DNA of 64,000 nucleotides, taken from positions 93,618 to 157,617 of the forward strand of contig CAYXUU010000005.1 in NCBI GenBank assembly GCA_964468645.1, written 5' to 3'. Below the pieces are notes generated by a model that was not told the origin of the DNA, made no database searches, and saw only the letters and a program-made list of their open reading frames with translations. The position numbers and the translations under genes were made by a program. The stretch's first letter is position 1; each line of letters opens with the position of its first letter. Origin of the DNA: JAIOZK01 sp964468645 (GTDB lineage: Bacteria; Bacteroidota; Bacteroidia; Bacteroidales; JAIOZK01). Of the stretch, positions 1 through 8,179 are shown piece after piece.

Positions 1-526
1 CCAGGTATTCACCCTGGTACAGGTTGAAGATAATGTATGCTTCAGGAGCATTGGGATCGAACCCCTCATATTGATGTTCATAGTCCTCTTCCTGTAAGAT
101 AGATGCATTTTCAAGCTTTGCAACTTCAAGATTGGCAGTGTTTTTATGTATTCCCATTACATAAGTTTCCGCTCCATAAACACTGGAGGCATTATTTGCA
201 TTGCAATGAATACTTATGAAAAGGTCGGCATTATTATCATTTGCTATTCTGGCCCTCTCATGCAAGGGGATGAATTTATCGGTTTTACGCGTGTAAATTA
301 CCTCAACATCGGGAAGATATTTTTCGATATAATTTCCTGTTTTAAGGGCTATATCGAGGGCTATGTTCTTTTCTTTTGATTTTTTTCCACTGGCTCCCGG
401 GTCTTTACCACCATGTCCGGCATCTATTACAACCCGACGAATCAGTTTGTCATATTGTGAAGATGCTGGAATACTTACGGAAAGCAGCAGACTGAGTATA
501 ACAAAATAATAAATGCTTCGTTTCAC
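1..526 (-). CDS. N-acetylmuramoyl-L-alanine amidase (Amidase_3), 3' end outside window
   Basis: Secreted zinc amidase that cleaves the bond between MurNAc and the L-alanine of the peptidoglycan stem. Read on the minus strand from a GTG at 526, it begins with a signal peptide (VKRSIYYFVILSLLLS...) followed by VVIDAGHGGKDPGA, the family's first zinc-binding His motif, then ARIANDNNADLFISIHCNAN, the second conserved His segment. About 175 residues are inside the window; the catalytic Glu end lies beyond base 1. GTG is chosen because an in-frame stop lies just upstream. It is divergent from lptD, an arrangement that recurs in Bacteroidota. The family is certain; the exact start is likely but not proven. 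Confidence 0.9.
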   Translation of the reverse strand, partial: MKRSIYYFVILSLLLSVSIPASSQYDKLIRRVVIDAGHGGKDPGASGKKSKEKNIALDIALKTGNYIEKYLPDVEVIYTRKTDKFIPLHERARIANDNNADLFISIHCNANNASSVYGAETYVMGIHKNTANLEVAKLENASILQEEDYEHQYEGFDPNAPEAYIIFNLYQGEYL

Positions 527-545
527 CTTTAGTTGCTATTTTAAT

Positions 546-553
546 TAGTTTTG
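546..553 (+). promoter_or_regulatory. Bacteroidota -7 promoter box upstream of lptD
   Basis: TAGTTTTG matches the TAnnTTTG consensus. Transcription would start near 560, so the TTG at 551 inside this box cannot be the lptD start; a downstream start is favoured. No clear -33 TTG is seen at the usual spacing. Confidence 0.5.
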
Positions 554-637
554 ACTGTTATTACTGGCAAAATATTTGGTGTTCATCTCCTGGCTATTAT
601 TACAAAAATAACAGGATTAAATACGACTGATTATAAA

Positions 638-3292
638 TTGTCTTTCAAGTTATCAACATCGAAGTTTTTAATAACCCTGTTGCTTACATCCTGGATAATT
701 CTACCAGCGATGTTATTTGCACAGGATACCATATATCAGAACGTTGCGGATATGAGTTTATTTCAGCCAGATACTTCTGCTATTGAGGTAATTGTAGGCG
801 ACAGTGTATTGGTAGACTCTATCTCGCTGGATGAGCAACCCTCAAAAGCCATTGAAGCAAAAGTTGAATATAATGCAGCCGATTCTATCAGATTTGATAT
901 TAAAACACAGAAAGTTTACCTTTTTAATAAATCGGATATTACCTATGAAAATATCAACCTGGAAGCGGCATATGTTGAAATAAGCTTTGACAGCAGCCTG
1001 GCATTTGCGAAAGGATTACCTGACAGTGCTGGTAAAATTTATGGTGATCCGGTTTTTACTGAAGAAGGCCAGAGTTATAAATCGGAAACGATGAAATACA
1101 ACTTTGAAACAAAGAAGGGGATAATAAAACGGGTTTTTACTGAAGATGGTGATGGATACCTGCATGGAGCCACCGTAAAAAAATTAAGTGATGGTGCGAT
1201 CAATATTAAATCAGGGAAATATACCACCTGCTCTCATGAAACCCATCCTCATTATGAATTCCGTTATAATAAATCAAAAGTTGTTCCTGGTAAAAAGATC
1301 GTTACCGGCCCGGCCTATCTGGTTATTGAAGATGTGCCAACGCCCCTGTGGATCCCATTCGGTATTTTCCCAAATCAGAAGGGTCAGCGGTCAGGGATTG
1401 TTATACCAACATATGGAGAATCATCCAATCGCGGTTTCTTTTTTGAAAATGGCGGATATTACTGGGCAGTAAATGATTATATTGACCTGAAAATACTCGG
1501 TGATATTTATACCCGTGGAAGCTGGGCAATTAAACCAAGCACGAATTACCGTAAGCGGTACAAATTCAGCGGCAGGCTTGACCTTACTTATGCCATTAAT
1601 AAAGATGGGGAAAAGGGCTCTGATGATTATAATGAAAGCAAGGACTTTGCCATAAGATGGTCACATTCGCAGGATCCCAAAGCCCGGCCAAACAGTAAAT
1701 TCTCAGCCAATGTGAACATCGTCAGTAATCAGTACAATGTTTATAATCCTACCAGCACACAGGATTATCTTTCAAATACATTCCAATCGAGTATAGCATA
1801 TCAGACCAATTTTAACAAGAAATACTTCCTTACTATCAATGCCAGTCATAGTCAGAATACCCAGACCAAGATTATCAATATGACCCTGCCGGAGATTAAT
1901 TTTTCGGTCAACCGTTTTTATCCCCTGCAAAAGAAAGACAGGGTAGGACGTAAGAGATGGTATGAGGATATCAGTGTAAACTATAACATGAACGCCAAGA
2001 ATACTACCTCAATGCTCGATTCACTCTTTTTTCAGCCCGGATTTCTGAATGAGTTTAAAAACGGGATTAAACATAGTATTCCTATCAGCAGTTCTGTCAA
2101 AGTATTAAAATATCTCACCCTTACCAATTCGATTAACATAACCGACAGGATGTATTTTGAGTCGTATAAAAAGTACTGGACAAATGATACCCTGATTCAG
2201 GGAAATGATACGATTGTTGGATATGTGGCAACCGATACAGCCCGGAAATTTCATAACATCTTCGATTTTAATTTTAGTTCTTCATTAACTACTACCCTTT
2301 ACGGGATGCTTGCCTTTAAAAAAGGCCCTCTAAGGGCAATCAGGCATGTAATGAGGCCAACCGTCAGTTTTTCCTATACCCCGAATTTTGGAGATGAAAG
2401 CTGGGGATACTATGATTATTATTATGATGAAGACCTGAGTGAAGATGTGCAGTATTCGTTGTATGAAGGAGCTATTTACGGTTCTCCCCCTGGCAGTAAA
2501 TCAGGCCGTATTAATTTTTCCATAAGTAATAATCTTGAGATCAAGGTACCTTCGAAAAAGGATACCATAACAGGGGTAAAGAAAATTGCGTTAATCGATA
2601 ATTTCACCATCTCAACCGGTTACGACCTTGCAAAAGATTCCCTTCGCTGGTCGAGGGTAAGTATGAGTGGCAGGACAAGATTGGTCAACGGACTTGACCT
2701 AACCTATTCAAGCACATGGGATCCATATATTTTGGATTCTACCGGGAGAAAGAACCTGAATCAGTATGAATGGGACGTTAACCGGCGATTATTGCGCCAT
2801 GATAATACAACGTGGAGTGTAGGATTGCGGTTTAATCTGAGTTCCGACAAATTAAAAAAGAAGCCAGATAAGGAAAATATTGATGCTGATGAACAGGAAC
2901 TGGCTGATGTGGAAGAAAACTATGATGATTATATAGACTGGGATGTACCATGGAACCTGAACATCAACTATAATTTGCGATACACCAATTCCCATTTATA
3001 TACCAACTATGAGAAACAGGTAGAACAAAAACTTGTTCAGACCCTGGGATTCAGCGGAGATGTGAGCATTACCAGGAAGTGGAAAATCGGGTTCAGATCA
3101 GGATATGATTTTGAGCAGGGCAAATTATCCTATACTTCCCTGAATATATACAGGGATCTTCATTGCTGGGAGATGCGGTTTAGCTGGATCCCGATAGGCC
3201 CTCGTAAAAGCTGGAACTTTGCCATTAATGTAAAGTCATCCTTACTTCAGGATTTAAAACTTACCAAGAAAAAGGATTTCAGGGATTATTAG
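638..3292 (+). CDS. lptD: LPS-assembly outer-membrane protein LptD (OstA)
   Basis: Outer-membrane beta-barrel that with LptE inserts lipopolysaccharide into the outer leaflet. From the TTG at 638 the protein is 884 residues: a signal peptide (FLITLLLTSWIILPAMLFAQ), an LptA-like periplasmic domain over roughly residues 65-250 (KTQKVYLFNKSDITYEN onward), then the LptD signature segment with TPLWIPFGIFPNQKGQRSG and a long aromatic-rich barrel to the C-terminus. The open frame reaches up to a TTG at 551, but that codon lies within a -7 promoter box and the extra 29 residues do not look like a signal peptide; 638 places the hydrophobic stretch correctly. Its partner LptE is encoded at 33.8-34.4 kb. 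Confidence 0.88.
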   Translation: MSFKLSTSKFLITLLLTSWIILPAMLFAQDTIYQNVADMSLFQPDTSAIEVIVGDSVLVDSISLDEQPSKAIEAKVEYNAADSIRFDIKTQKVYLFNKSDITYENINLEAAYVEISFDSSLAFAKGLPDSAGKIYGDPVFTEEGQSYKSETMKYNFETKKGIIKRVFTEDGDGYLHGATVKKLSDGAINIKSGKYTTCSHETHPHYEFRYNKSKVVPGKKIVTGPAYLVIEDVPTPLWIPFGIFPNQKGQRSGIVIPTYGESSNRGFFFENGGYYWAVNDYIDLKILGDIYTRGSWAIKPSTNYRKRYKFSGRLDLTYAINKDGEKGSDDYNESKDFAIRWSHSQDPKARPNSKFSANVNIVSNQYNVYNPTSTQDYLSNTFQSSIAYQTNFNKKYFLTINASHSQNTQTKIINMTLPEINFSVNRFYPLQKKDRVGRKRWYEDISVNYNMNAKNTTSMLDSLFFQPGFLNEFKNGIKHSIPISSSVKVLKYLTLTNSINITDRMYFESYKKYWTNDTLIQGNDTIVGYVATDTARKFHNIFDFNFSSSLTTTLYGMLAFKKGPLRAIRHVMRPTVSFSYTPNFGDESWGYYDYYYDEDLSEDVQYSLYEGAIYGSPPGSKSGRINFSISNNLEIKVPSKKDTITGVKKIALIDNFTISTGYDLAKDSLRWSRVSMSGRTRLVNGLDLTYSSTWDPYILDSTGRKNLNQYEWDVNRRLLRHDNTTWSVGLRFNLSSDKLKKKPDKENIDADEQELADVEENYDDYIDWDVPWNLNINYNLRYTNSHLYTNYEKQVEQKLVQTLGFSGDVSITRKWKIGFRSGYDFEQGKLSYTSLNIYRDLHCWEMRFSWIPIGPRKSWNFAINVKSSLLQDLKLTKKKDFRDY

Positions 3293-3300
3293 GAAGTTGG

Positions 3301-3334
3301 CAGTCCACAGTTTACAGTCCGCAGTATTCAGTCT
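3301..3334. repeat. Degenerate CAGTCCACAG-type short repeats
   Basis: Downstream of lptD the sequence repeats a loose 10-11-nt unit (CAGTCCACAG, CAGTCCGCAG, ATTCAGTC). Such CAGT-rich intergenic iterations are seen in many Bacteroidota genomes. No gene is seen between lptD and the convergent gene ending at 3497. Confidence 0.4.
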
Positions 3335-3451
3335 TAAACAGCAAGCAGGCATATTAAGTTTCCCCCACTAAGGATGTTCTTTATGAATATCTCATTCGGT
3401 GGGTTCGATATTTAAAACGTAGGGGTTTTGATGTTCCAGGGATGCTTTTCC

Positions 3452-3468
3452 TTCCGATTTCATCGGAA
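3452..3468. other. Short hairpin in the convergent intergenic region
   Basis: TTCCGAT-TTC-ATCGGAA is a perfect 7-bp stem with a 3-nt loop between the 3' ends of lptD and the ornithine cyclodeaminase-like gene. There is no T-run, so a terminator role is only a guess. Confidence 0.3.
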
Positions 3469-3496
3469 CGGAATTTATCCCTTTGCATACTTCAAA

Positions 3497-4474
3497 CTAT
3501 ATCGCTATCTCCACCCCAATCCCTGCTTTTACTGCTTTGTCATAGATCAACTTCGCTGTTGCCGTATCCTGAATCGCCAGACCATTGGATTTGAATAGGG
3601 TAATCTCTATATCATCACTTCGTCCGGTTACTTCACCGGTAACTATTTCACCTAATTCAGCATAGAAATGGCTTTCTTCAATTTCGCCGGCAGCAAGCGG
3701 GATCATGATATCACCTGCTTCACTGAAACAGGCCTCCCTGGAGTCGCCGATGAACTTTGAGCGTTTTATAATTTCCGTATCCAGTTCCCTGGCATTGGGG
3801 GTATGGCTTCCAATGCCATTGATATGTGTCCCTTCTTTAACCAGCTTGCCGTCAAATATTGGTTTTGCAGAGGATGTTGCTGCACAAATAATATCAGCTT
3901 CCAGAACCTGGTTGGGTTCGTTGCACTTAATGATCTCGAGATTAAGTTTGGCACTCATATCTTTAACGAAACTATCAGCGGCTGCATCGGAGATATCATA
4001 AACAAGCGCTTTGGAAATATCGCTGGCAATAGAAACTGCCCATAACTGCATTCTGGCCTGAACTCCGGTTCCAAAAATTCCAGCTACCTGGCCTTTGTCT
4101 TTCCTTGCGAGATATTTCGTAGCCACACCACTGGCAGCCCCGGTCCTGACAGCTGTAAGGTAACCACCGTCCATAATGCAGATCACATCCCCTGAATCAG
4201 GATCCTGTAATAATACCTTACCAATAACAACCGGAAGATCAAAGTGTTTAGGATTATCCTTATAAACGGTAACAACCTTACAGGCCAGGGCCTTCATTTC
4301 TTCCAGATAGGCAGGCATATAAAGCGAAAGTCCATCAGGTGGTTTAATATTTGTTCTCAGCGGTAATACTGCGGTTCCATTGGTCAATTCCGCAAAAGCA
4401 TTCTCAACAACATCCATACAATCTTTCATTTCCAGTACGGATGCAACATCATTTTTGTTTAAAATTAAAGTCAT
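3497..4474 (-). CDS. Ornithine cyclodeaminase / mu-crystallin family oxidoreductase
   Basis: NAD(P)H-dependent enzyme of the ornithine cyclodeaminase, ketimine reductase and alanine dehydrogenase (archaeal type) family. The 325-residue length is normal. Visible features: TAVRTGAASGVATKYLA, the conserved RTGA segment just before the Rossmann fold, the nucleotide-binding GIFGTGVQARMQ at about residues 133-144, and VEADIICAATSS-like sequence followed by GIGSHTPNARELD, where the conserved Asp lies. The substrate cannot be assigned: ornithine cyclodeaminase, L-lysine cyclodeaminase, imine reductase and alanine dehydrogenase share this layout. It lies convergent with lptD and upstream of RidA, which hydrolyses enamine/imine intermediates; a link with imine chemistry is plausible but is inference. 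Confidence 0.85.
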   Translation of the reverse strand: MTLILNKNDVASVLEMKDCMDVVENAFAELTNGTAVLPLRTNIKPPDGLSLYMPAYLEEMKALACKVVTVYKDNPKHFDLPVVIGKVLLQDPDSGDVICIMDGGYLTAVRTGAASGVATKYLARKDKGQVAGIFGTGVQARMQLWAVSIASDISKALVYDISDAAADSFVKDMSAKLNLEIIKCNEPNQVLEADIICAATSSAKPIFDGKLVKEGTHINGIGSHTPNARELDTEIIKRSKFIGDSREACFSEAGDIMIPLAAGEIEESHFYAELGEIVTGEVTGRSDDIEITLFKSNGLAIQDTATAKLIYDKAVKAGIGVEIAI

Positions 4475-4548
4475 GATATAGAATTTTTATTTATTACTTT
4501 ATTTTTCTTGTTCAATGGTGGTTTCTAACAATCAATATCCTATCCTGT

Positions 4549-4701
4549 TTAGACATAAATTAAATCCGATTGGATTGATTGTAAGTATCTGTCTTTAATT
4601 CCATTTTGTGAAACCAGATCTACTTTAAGTCCGAGAATGTTTTCAATTTCACTTAAAGGTTTCATATTTTTCAAAGTTAAATCAATTCTTGAATTATCTG
4701 A
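4549..4701 (-). pseudogene. Relic of an MNT-type nucleotidyltransferase (C-terminal part)
   Basis: On the minus strand an open stretch from 4701 to a stop at 4549 reads SDNSRIDLTL, then PLSEIENILGLKVDLV, and ends in IQSDLIYV. This matches the end of the small MNT nucleotidyltransferases (SDIDLLVxF..., E-L-LG-KVDLV..., ...IYV), which are normally about 96-100 residues. The N-terminal GS-(Y/F)-AR part is missing: a stop lies immediately upstream at 4702-4704, and the section between SDID and the KVDLV segment is shortened. No HEPN partner follows. A short 38-codon ORF from the ATG at 4665 survives. I read this as a decayed gene. Confidence 0.6.
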
Positions 4702-4753
4702 TTATAAAAAGAAAGAATTATATCATTTTTACAAATATATATTCTGAAAAATC

Positions 4754-4761
4754 TAATTTTG
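4754..4761 (+). promoter_or_regulatory. -7 promoter box upstream of ridA
   Basis: TAATTTTG matches TAnnTTTG and sits 22 bases before the ATG at 4783. It contains the TTG that would otherwise be an upstream start, which supports the ATG. Confidence 0.5.
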
Positions 4762-4782
4762 TGGGAATTTAAAACGCTAACT

Positions 4783-5160
4783 ATGAAAAAGGCCATTAAT
4801 ATTGCAGATGCACCAAAACCTGTTGCACCCTATAGTCAGGCATGCCTGGTAAACGGTATCCTTTATGTTTCCGGTCAGATACCTGTTGATCCATACAGTG
4901 GTGACGTACTTAAGGGTAGTGCCAGTGAGCAGACGAAGCTTATCCTTGATAACATTGGAAGGATACTGAAGGAGGTGGACATGGATTATACCGATGTAGT
5001 GAAATGTACAATATTCATGTCGGATATTAACTTGTACAAAGATATTAACGAGGTTTACGGGACATATTTCAAACAGGATCCTCCGGCAAGGGAGGCCATA
5101 GAGGTTTCGGCCATTCCACTTGGGGTTGATGTTAAAATATCATGTATCGCAGCCAAATAA
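4783..5160 (+). CDS. ridA: RidA family reactive intermediate/imine deaminase
   Basis: Small trimeric YjgF/YER057c/UK114 protein that hydrolyses reactive enamine/imine intermediates such as 2-aminoacrylate to keto acids and ammonia. From the ATG at 4783 the protein is 125 residues. It shows APKPVAPYSQA near the N-terminus, GILYVSGQIPVDP, the conserved RILKEVDMDYTDVVKCTIF stretch, and the C-terminal PPAREAIEVSAIPLGVDVKISCIA with the Arg that binds the substrate carboxylate. An upstream in-frame TTG at 4759 is rejected because it lies in a -7 promoter box and homologs start at MKKAIN-like sequence. It is followed after 41 bases by the S46 peptidase gene, possibly co-transcribed. Confidence 0.93.
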   Translation: MKKAINIADAPKPVAPYSQACLVNGILYVSGQIPVDPYSGDVLKGSASEQTKLILDNIGRILKEVDMDYTDVVKCTIFMSDINLYKDINEVYGTYFKQDPPAREAIEVSAIPLGVDVKISCIAAK

Positions 5161-5201
5161 TCCGGAGAGTAATTAATCAACAACTATAAAAACCCGATTT
5201 T

Positions 5202-7370
5202 ATGAAATACAAACTGAAAGCAATACTTCTAACACTTGTTCTATCGATAGGAATAAATCTTTACGCAGGTGAAGGGATGTGGATACCTGTGCTGCTTAAA
5301 TTACTCAATGAAAGCGAAATGCAGGCGATGGGGATGAGGATATCTGCTGAAGATATATACAGTATCAACCATTCGAGCATGAAAGATGCCATTGTCAGGT
5401 TCGGAAGAGGATGTACAGGTGTTGTTGTTTCCGAACAGGGCTTGCTATTAACCAATCATCATTGTGGTTTGGGCGCTATTCAAAGTCACAGCTCACTTGA
5501 ACATGATTATCTCACCGATGGTTTCTGGGCATGGGATAAACTGGAGGAATTACCAAATCAAGGACTTACTGTAACTTTCATTGTCAGGATAGAGAATGTA
5601 ACACAGAAAATCCTTGAAGGGGTAGATGAAGGCATGACAGAAGCAGAAAGAGATGATGTCATTAGCGCCAAAAGAGATGAATTAATAGAAGAAGCCGTTA
5701 AGGATACCCATTACGACGCAGTTATCAGGCCATTCTATTACGGGAATGAGTATTATTTGTTCATCACAGAGACATACAAGGATATACGGTTGGTTGGAGC
5801 GCCTCCCTCAAACATCGGGAAATTTGGCGGCGATACCGATAACTGGATGTGGCCCAGGCATACCGGTGATTTTTCAATTTTCAGGATCTATGCTGATTCC
5901 AACAATAATCCTGCAGAATATTCGCCGGATAATATTCCCTATACGCCAAAATATAAGATGCCCATTAGCATTGCTGGTATTGAAGAAGGCGATTTTACAA
6001 TGGTATTCGGATTCCCCGGATCAACACAGGAATATTTACCCTCTTACGCTATTGAGAATATTACCGGTAAAGAAAATCCTGCAATAATCTCACTCAGGCA
6101 ACAGAAGATAGATATATATAATGAAGCCATGAAAAAGGATGACCTTGTCAGGATACAGTATTCATCGAAGCTAGCCCGGGTGGCCAACTACTGGAAAAAA
6201 ATGATCGGGGAAAACAGGGGTATTAAAAAAATTGATGCTGTTGCAAAGAAACAGGAATTAGAGACTAAATTCCAGGAGTGGGCAGATTCAGATCCTGAAC
6301 TTAAGAAACAATACGGCCAACTTTTACCGGAGTTTAAGAAAATCTACTGCGACCTTGCCCCTCTTGAGCTGGCAAGGACCTATGTTTTTGAATGTGGACT
6401 GGGTATTGAGCTTGTTAATTTCGCAGGTAGTTTCAGAAGACTGGTAGAAGAAAGCGCAACTCAGGGAATATTAGACGCTGATATTGAGCGTTTAAAAACA
6501 CGGTATCAGTCGATAGCAAATAATCATTTTAAAAACTATCACCGGCCTATTGACAGAAAAGTATTCAGGCAGCTGATAAGTATGTATGCTGAAAACCTAA
6601 CTGCGGAATACAAGCCTGCAATCTTTGAGGTAATCCTGGCGAAGTTTGGAAATGATTTTTCAAAATACAGGGATTATGTTTTTGAAAATTCAATATTTGC
6701 CGATAGGGATAGAACACTGGATTTTCTTAAAAAATATAAAAAGAACAAATACAAAAAAATTATTCAGGATCCCGCCTATGAAATTTATTCAAGTATCAGG
6801 AATTTTTACAATGATAATCTGGGGCTTCCTTTACAATATTATTACAAAGAGCTTGATAGTCTTCAACGTATCTATATGAAAGGGCTGATGGAGTTCGAAT
6901 CGGAAAAACGTTTTTACCCTGATGCCAATTCCACCCTGAGAGTACATTACGGTAATGTGGATGATTATTATCCAAGGGATGGTGTTCATTATGATTATTT
7001 TACTACCCTTGATGGTATCATGGAAAAGGAAAATCCGGATATTTATGACTATGTGGTTGAAGAAAAGTTAAAAGAGCTTTATAATTCAAAAGATTATGGC
7101 AGATATGCCGATAAGGATGGCTCTATGCATGTTTGTTTTACAGGGAGCAATCATACTACAGGTGGTAACTCCGGGAGCCCGGTGTTTAATGCTGACGGAC
7201 AGTTGATTGGATTGAATTTCGATCGAAACTGGGAAGGTACCATGAGTGACCTGATGTACGATCCTGATCAATGCAGGAATATTACATTGGATGTTAGGTA
7301 CCTGTTGTTTATTGTTGACAAGTATGCCGGAGCAGGTCATCTGGTTGATGAGATGACTATCGTGGAATAG
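5202..7370 (+). CDS. S46 family dipeptidyl-peptidase, DPP11-like
   Basis: Periplasmic serine exopeptidase that removes dipeptides from peptide N-termini, used by asaccharolytic Bacteroidota to feed on peptides. The 722 residues begin with a signal peptide (residues 1 to about 22, ending LYAGEG). The catalytic residues are visible: His in LTNHHCG (residue 87), an Asp in the GGDTDNWMWPRHTGDF segment (about 209-224), and Ser in GGNSGSPV (residue 657). Residue 675 is Arg in NFDRNWEG; known DPP11 enzymes carry Arg at the corresponding position (Arg673 in Porphyromonas gingivalis) and DPP7 carries Gly, so Asp/Glu specificity at P1 is inferred. The numbering shift of two is the same at His, Ser and Arg, which supports the alignment. 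Confidence 0.92.
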   Translation: MKYKLKAILLTLVLSIGINLYAGEGMWIPVLLKLLNESEMQAMGMRISAEDIYSINHSSMKDAIVRFGRGCTGVVVSEQGLLLTNHHCGLGAIQSHSSLEHDYLTDGFWAWDKLEELPNQGLTVTFIVRIENVTQKILEGVDEGMTEAERDDVISAKRDELIEEAVKDTHYDAVIRPFYYGNEYYLFITETYKDIRLVGAPPSNIGKFGGDTDNWMWPRHTGDFSIFRIYADSNNNPAEYSPDNIPYTPKYKMPISIAGIEEGDFTMVFGFPGSTQEYLPSYAIENITGKENPAIISLRQQKIDIYNEAMKKDDLVRIQYSSKLARVANYWKKMIGENRGIKKIDAVAKKQELETKFQEWADSDPELKKQYGQLLPEFKKIYCDLAPLELARTYVFECGLGIELVNFAGSFRRLVEESATQGILDADIERLKTRYQSIANNHFKNYHRPIDRKVFRQLISMYAENLTAEYKPAIFEVILAKFGNDFSKYRDYVFENSIFADRDRTLDFLKKYKKNKYKKIIQDPAYEIYSSIRNFYNDNLGLPLQYYYKELDSLQRIYMKGLMEFESEKRFYPDANSTLRVHYGNVDDYYPRDGVHYDYFTTLDGIMEKENPDIYDYVVEEKLKELYNSKDYGRYADKDGSMHVCFTGSNHTTGGNSGSPVFNADGQLIGLNFDRNWEGTMSDLMYDPDQCRNITLDVRYLLFIVDKYAGAGHLVDEMTIVE

Positions 7371-7417
7371 AAGGACGAAGATATGTTCCATGCAATGGTG
7401 CGTAGGCGTACCGAAGA

Positions 7418-7552
7418 AGACTTAAGCGACGTTAGCGACTTAAGCGAACGAAGCGAAAGTGTTCATAAAGAAGGAAATGATATATGGTAAATGTGAGGGT
7501 GTTATTTCTTTCGCTTAGGTCGCTAACGTTGCTCAGTTCGCTAAAGTCGAAT
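7418..7552. repeat. GCGA-rich imperfect inverted repeat
   Basis: The left arm (7418-7459) carries ACTTAAGCGA twice, CGTTAGCGAC between them and AAGCGAAAG at its end. The right arm (7509-7552) is close to its reverse complement (CTTTCGCTTAGG, TCGCTAACG, TTCGCTAAAGTCG). The loop is about 50 bases. It fills most of the 223-base gap between the peptidase and the nitroreductase. Nothing coding is seen in this gap. Confidence 0.6.
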
Positions 7553-7593
7553 ATAACTTTCTGCACTATTTATTGAATCAATATTTTATCATC

Positions 7594-8166
7594 ATGAATA
7601 AGTTTAAAGACTTAATCGAACGGAACAGGAGTTACCGCAGGTTTTACCAGGAGTATAAGATAGCCAAAGATACCCTGACAGAACTTGTAGACCTGGCCCG
7701 CCTTTCACCTTCGGGAGGAAACCTTCAACCATTAAGGTTTTATCTTTCATGGAAAGAGGAAAAGAATCAGGAAATTTTCGACACCCTTGCCTGGGCTGGT
7801 TACCTGAAAGATTGGAACGGCCCTGACGAGGGAGAACGACCATCTGCTTATATCATTATCCTTGCGGATGAATCATCACCAAAACCTGCTGATTATGATG
7901 CCGGTATTGCTGCTCAAAGCATACTTCTTGGTGCTGTTGAAAAAGGACTTGGCGGATGTATGGTTGGTTCTGTTAATCGTGTGCAATTAAAGGATAAGTT
8001 GAACCTCACTGAAGATTTCAGGATCATGCTTGTAATCGCCCTGGGCAAACCAAAAGAAACAATTTCGCTTGAAGAGATGGTTGGGGATGATATCAAATAT
8101 TGGAGGGATAAAGAGGCTGTGCATCATGTACCCAAGAGAAAGCTTGAGGATATAATATTGTATTAG
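7594..8166 (+). CDS. Nitroreductase family flavoprotein
   Basis: FMN-dependent NAD(P)H oxidoreductase of the nitroreductase fold; the natural substrate is unknown. The 190-residue protein shows RNRSYRRF near the N-terminus, where family members bind the FMN phosphate, LARLSPSGGNLQPLRF for the second FMN segment, and AVEKGLGGCMVGSVNR followed by ALGKPKE, the conserved C-terminal elements. The ATG at 7594 is preferred to the upstream TTG at 7573 because RNRSYRRF normally lies close to the start. It follows the palindromic repeat and precedes a lipoprotein gene 13 bases downstream. Confidence 0.88.
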   Translation: MNKFKDLIERNRSYRRFYQEYKIAKDTLTELVDLARLSPSGGNLQPLRFYLSWKEEKNQEIFDTLAWAGYLKDWNGPDEGERPSAYIIILADESSPKPADYDAGIAAQSILLGAVEKGLGGCMVGSVNRVQLKDKLNLTEDFRIMLVIALGKPKETISLEEMVGDDIKYWRDKEAVHHVPKRKLEDIILY

Positions 8167-8179
8167 ATTGTTGTTGATA

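Noticed and set aside
551..637. Upstream part of the lptD open frame, starting at TTG 551
   Set aside because: The TTG is inside a TAGTTTTG -7 promoter box and the extra residues are not signal-peptide-like; translation from 638 fits better.
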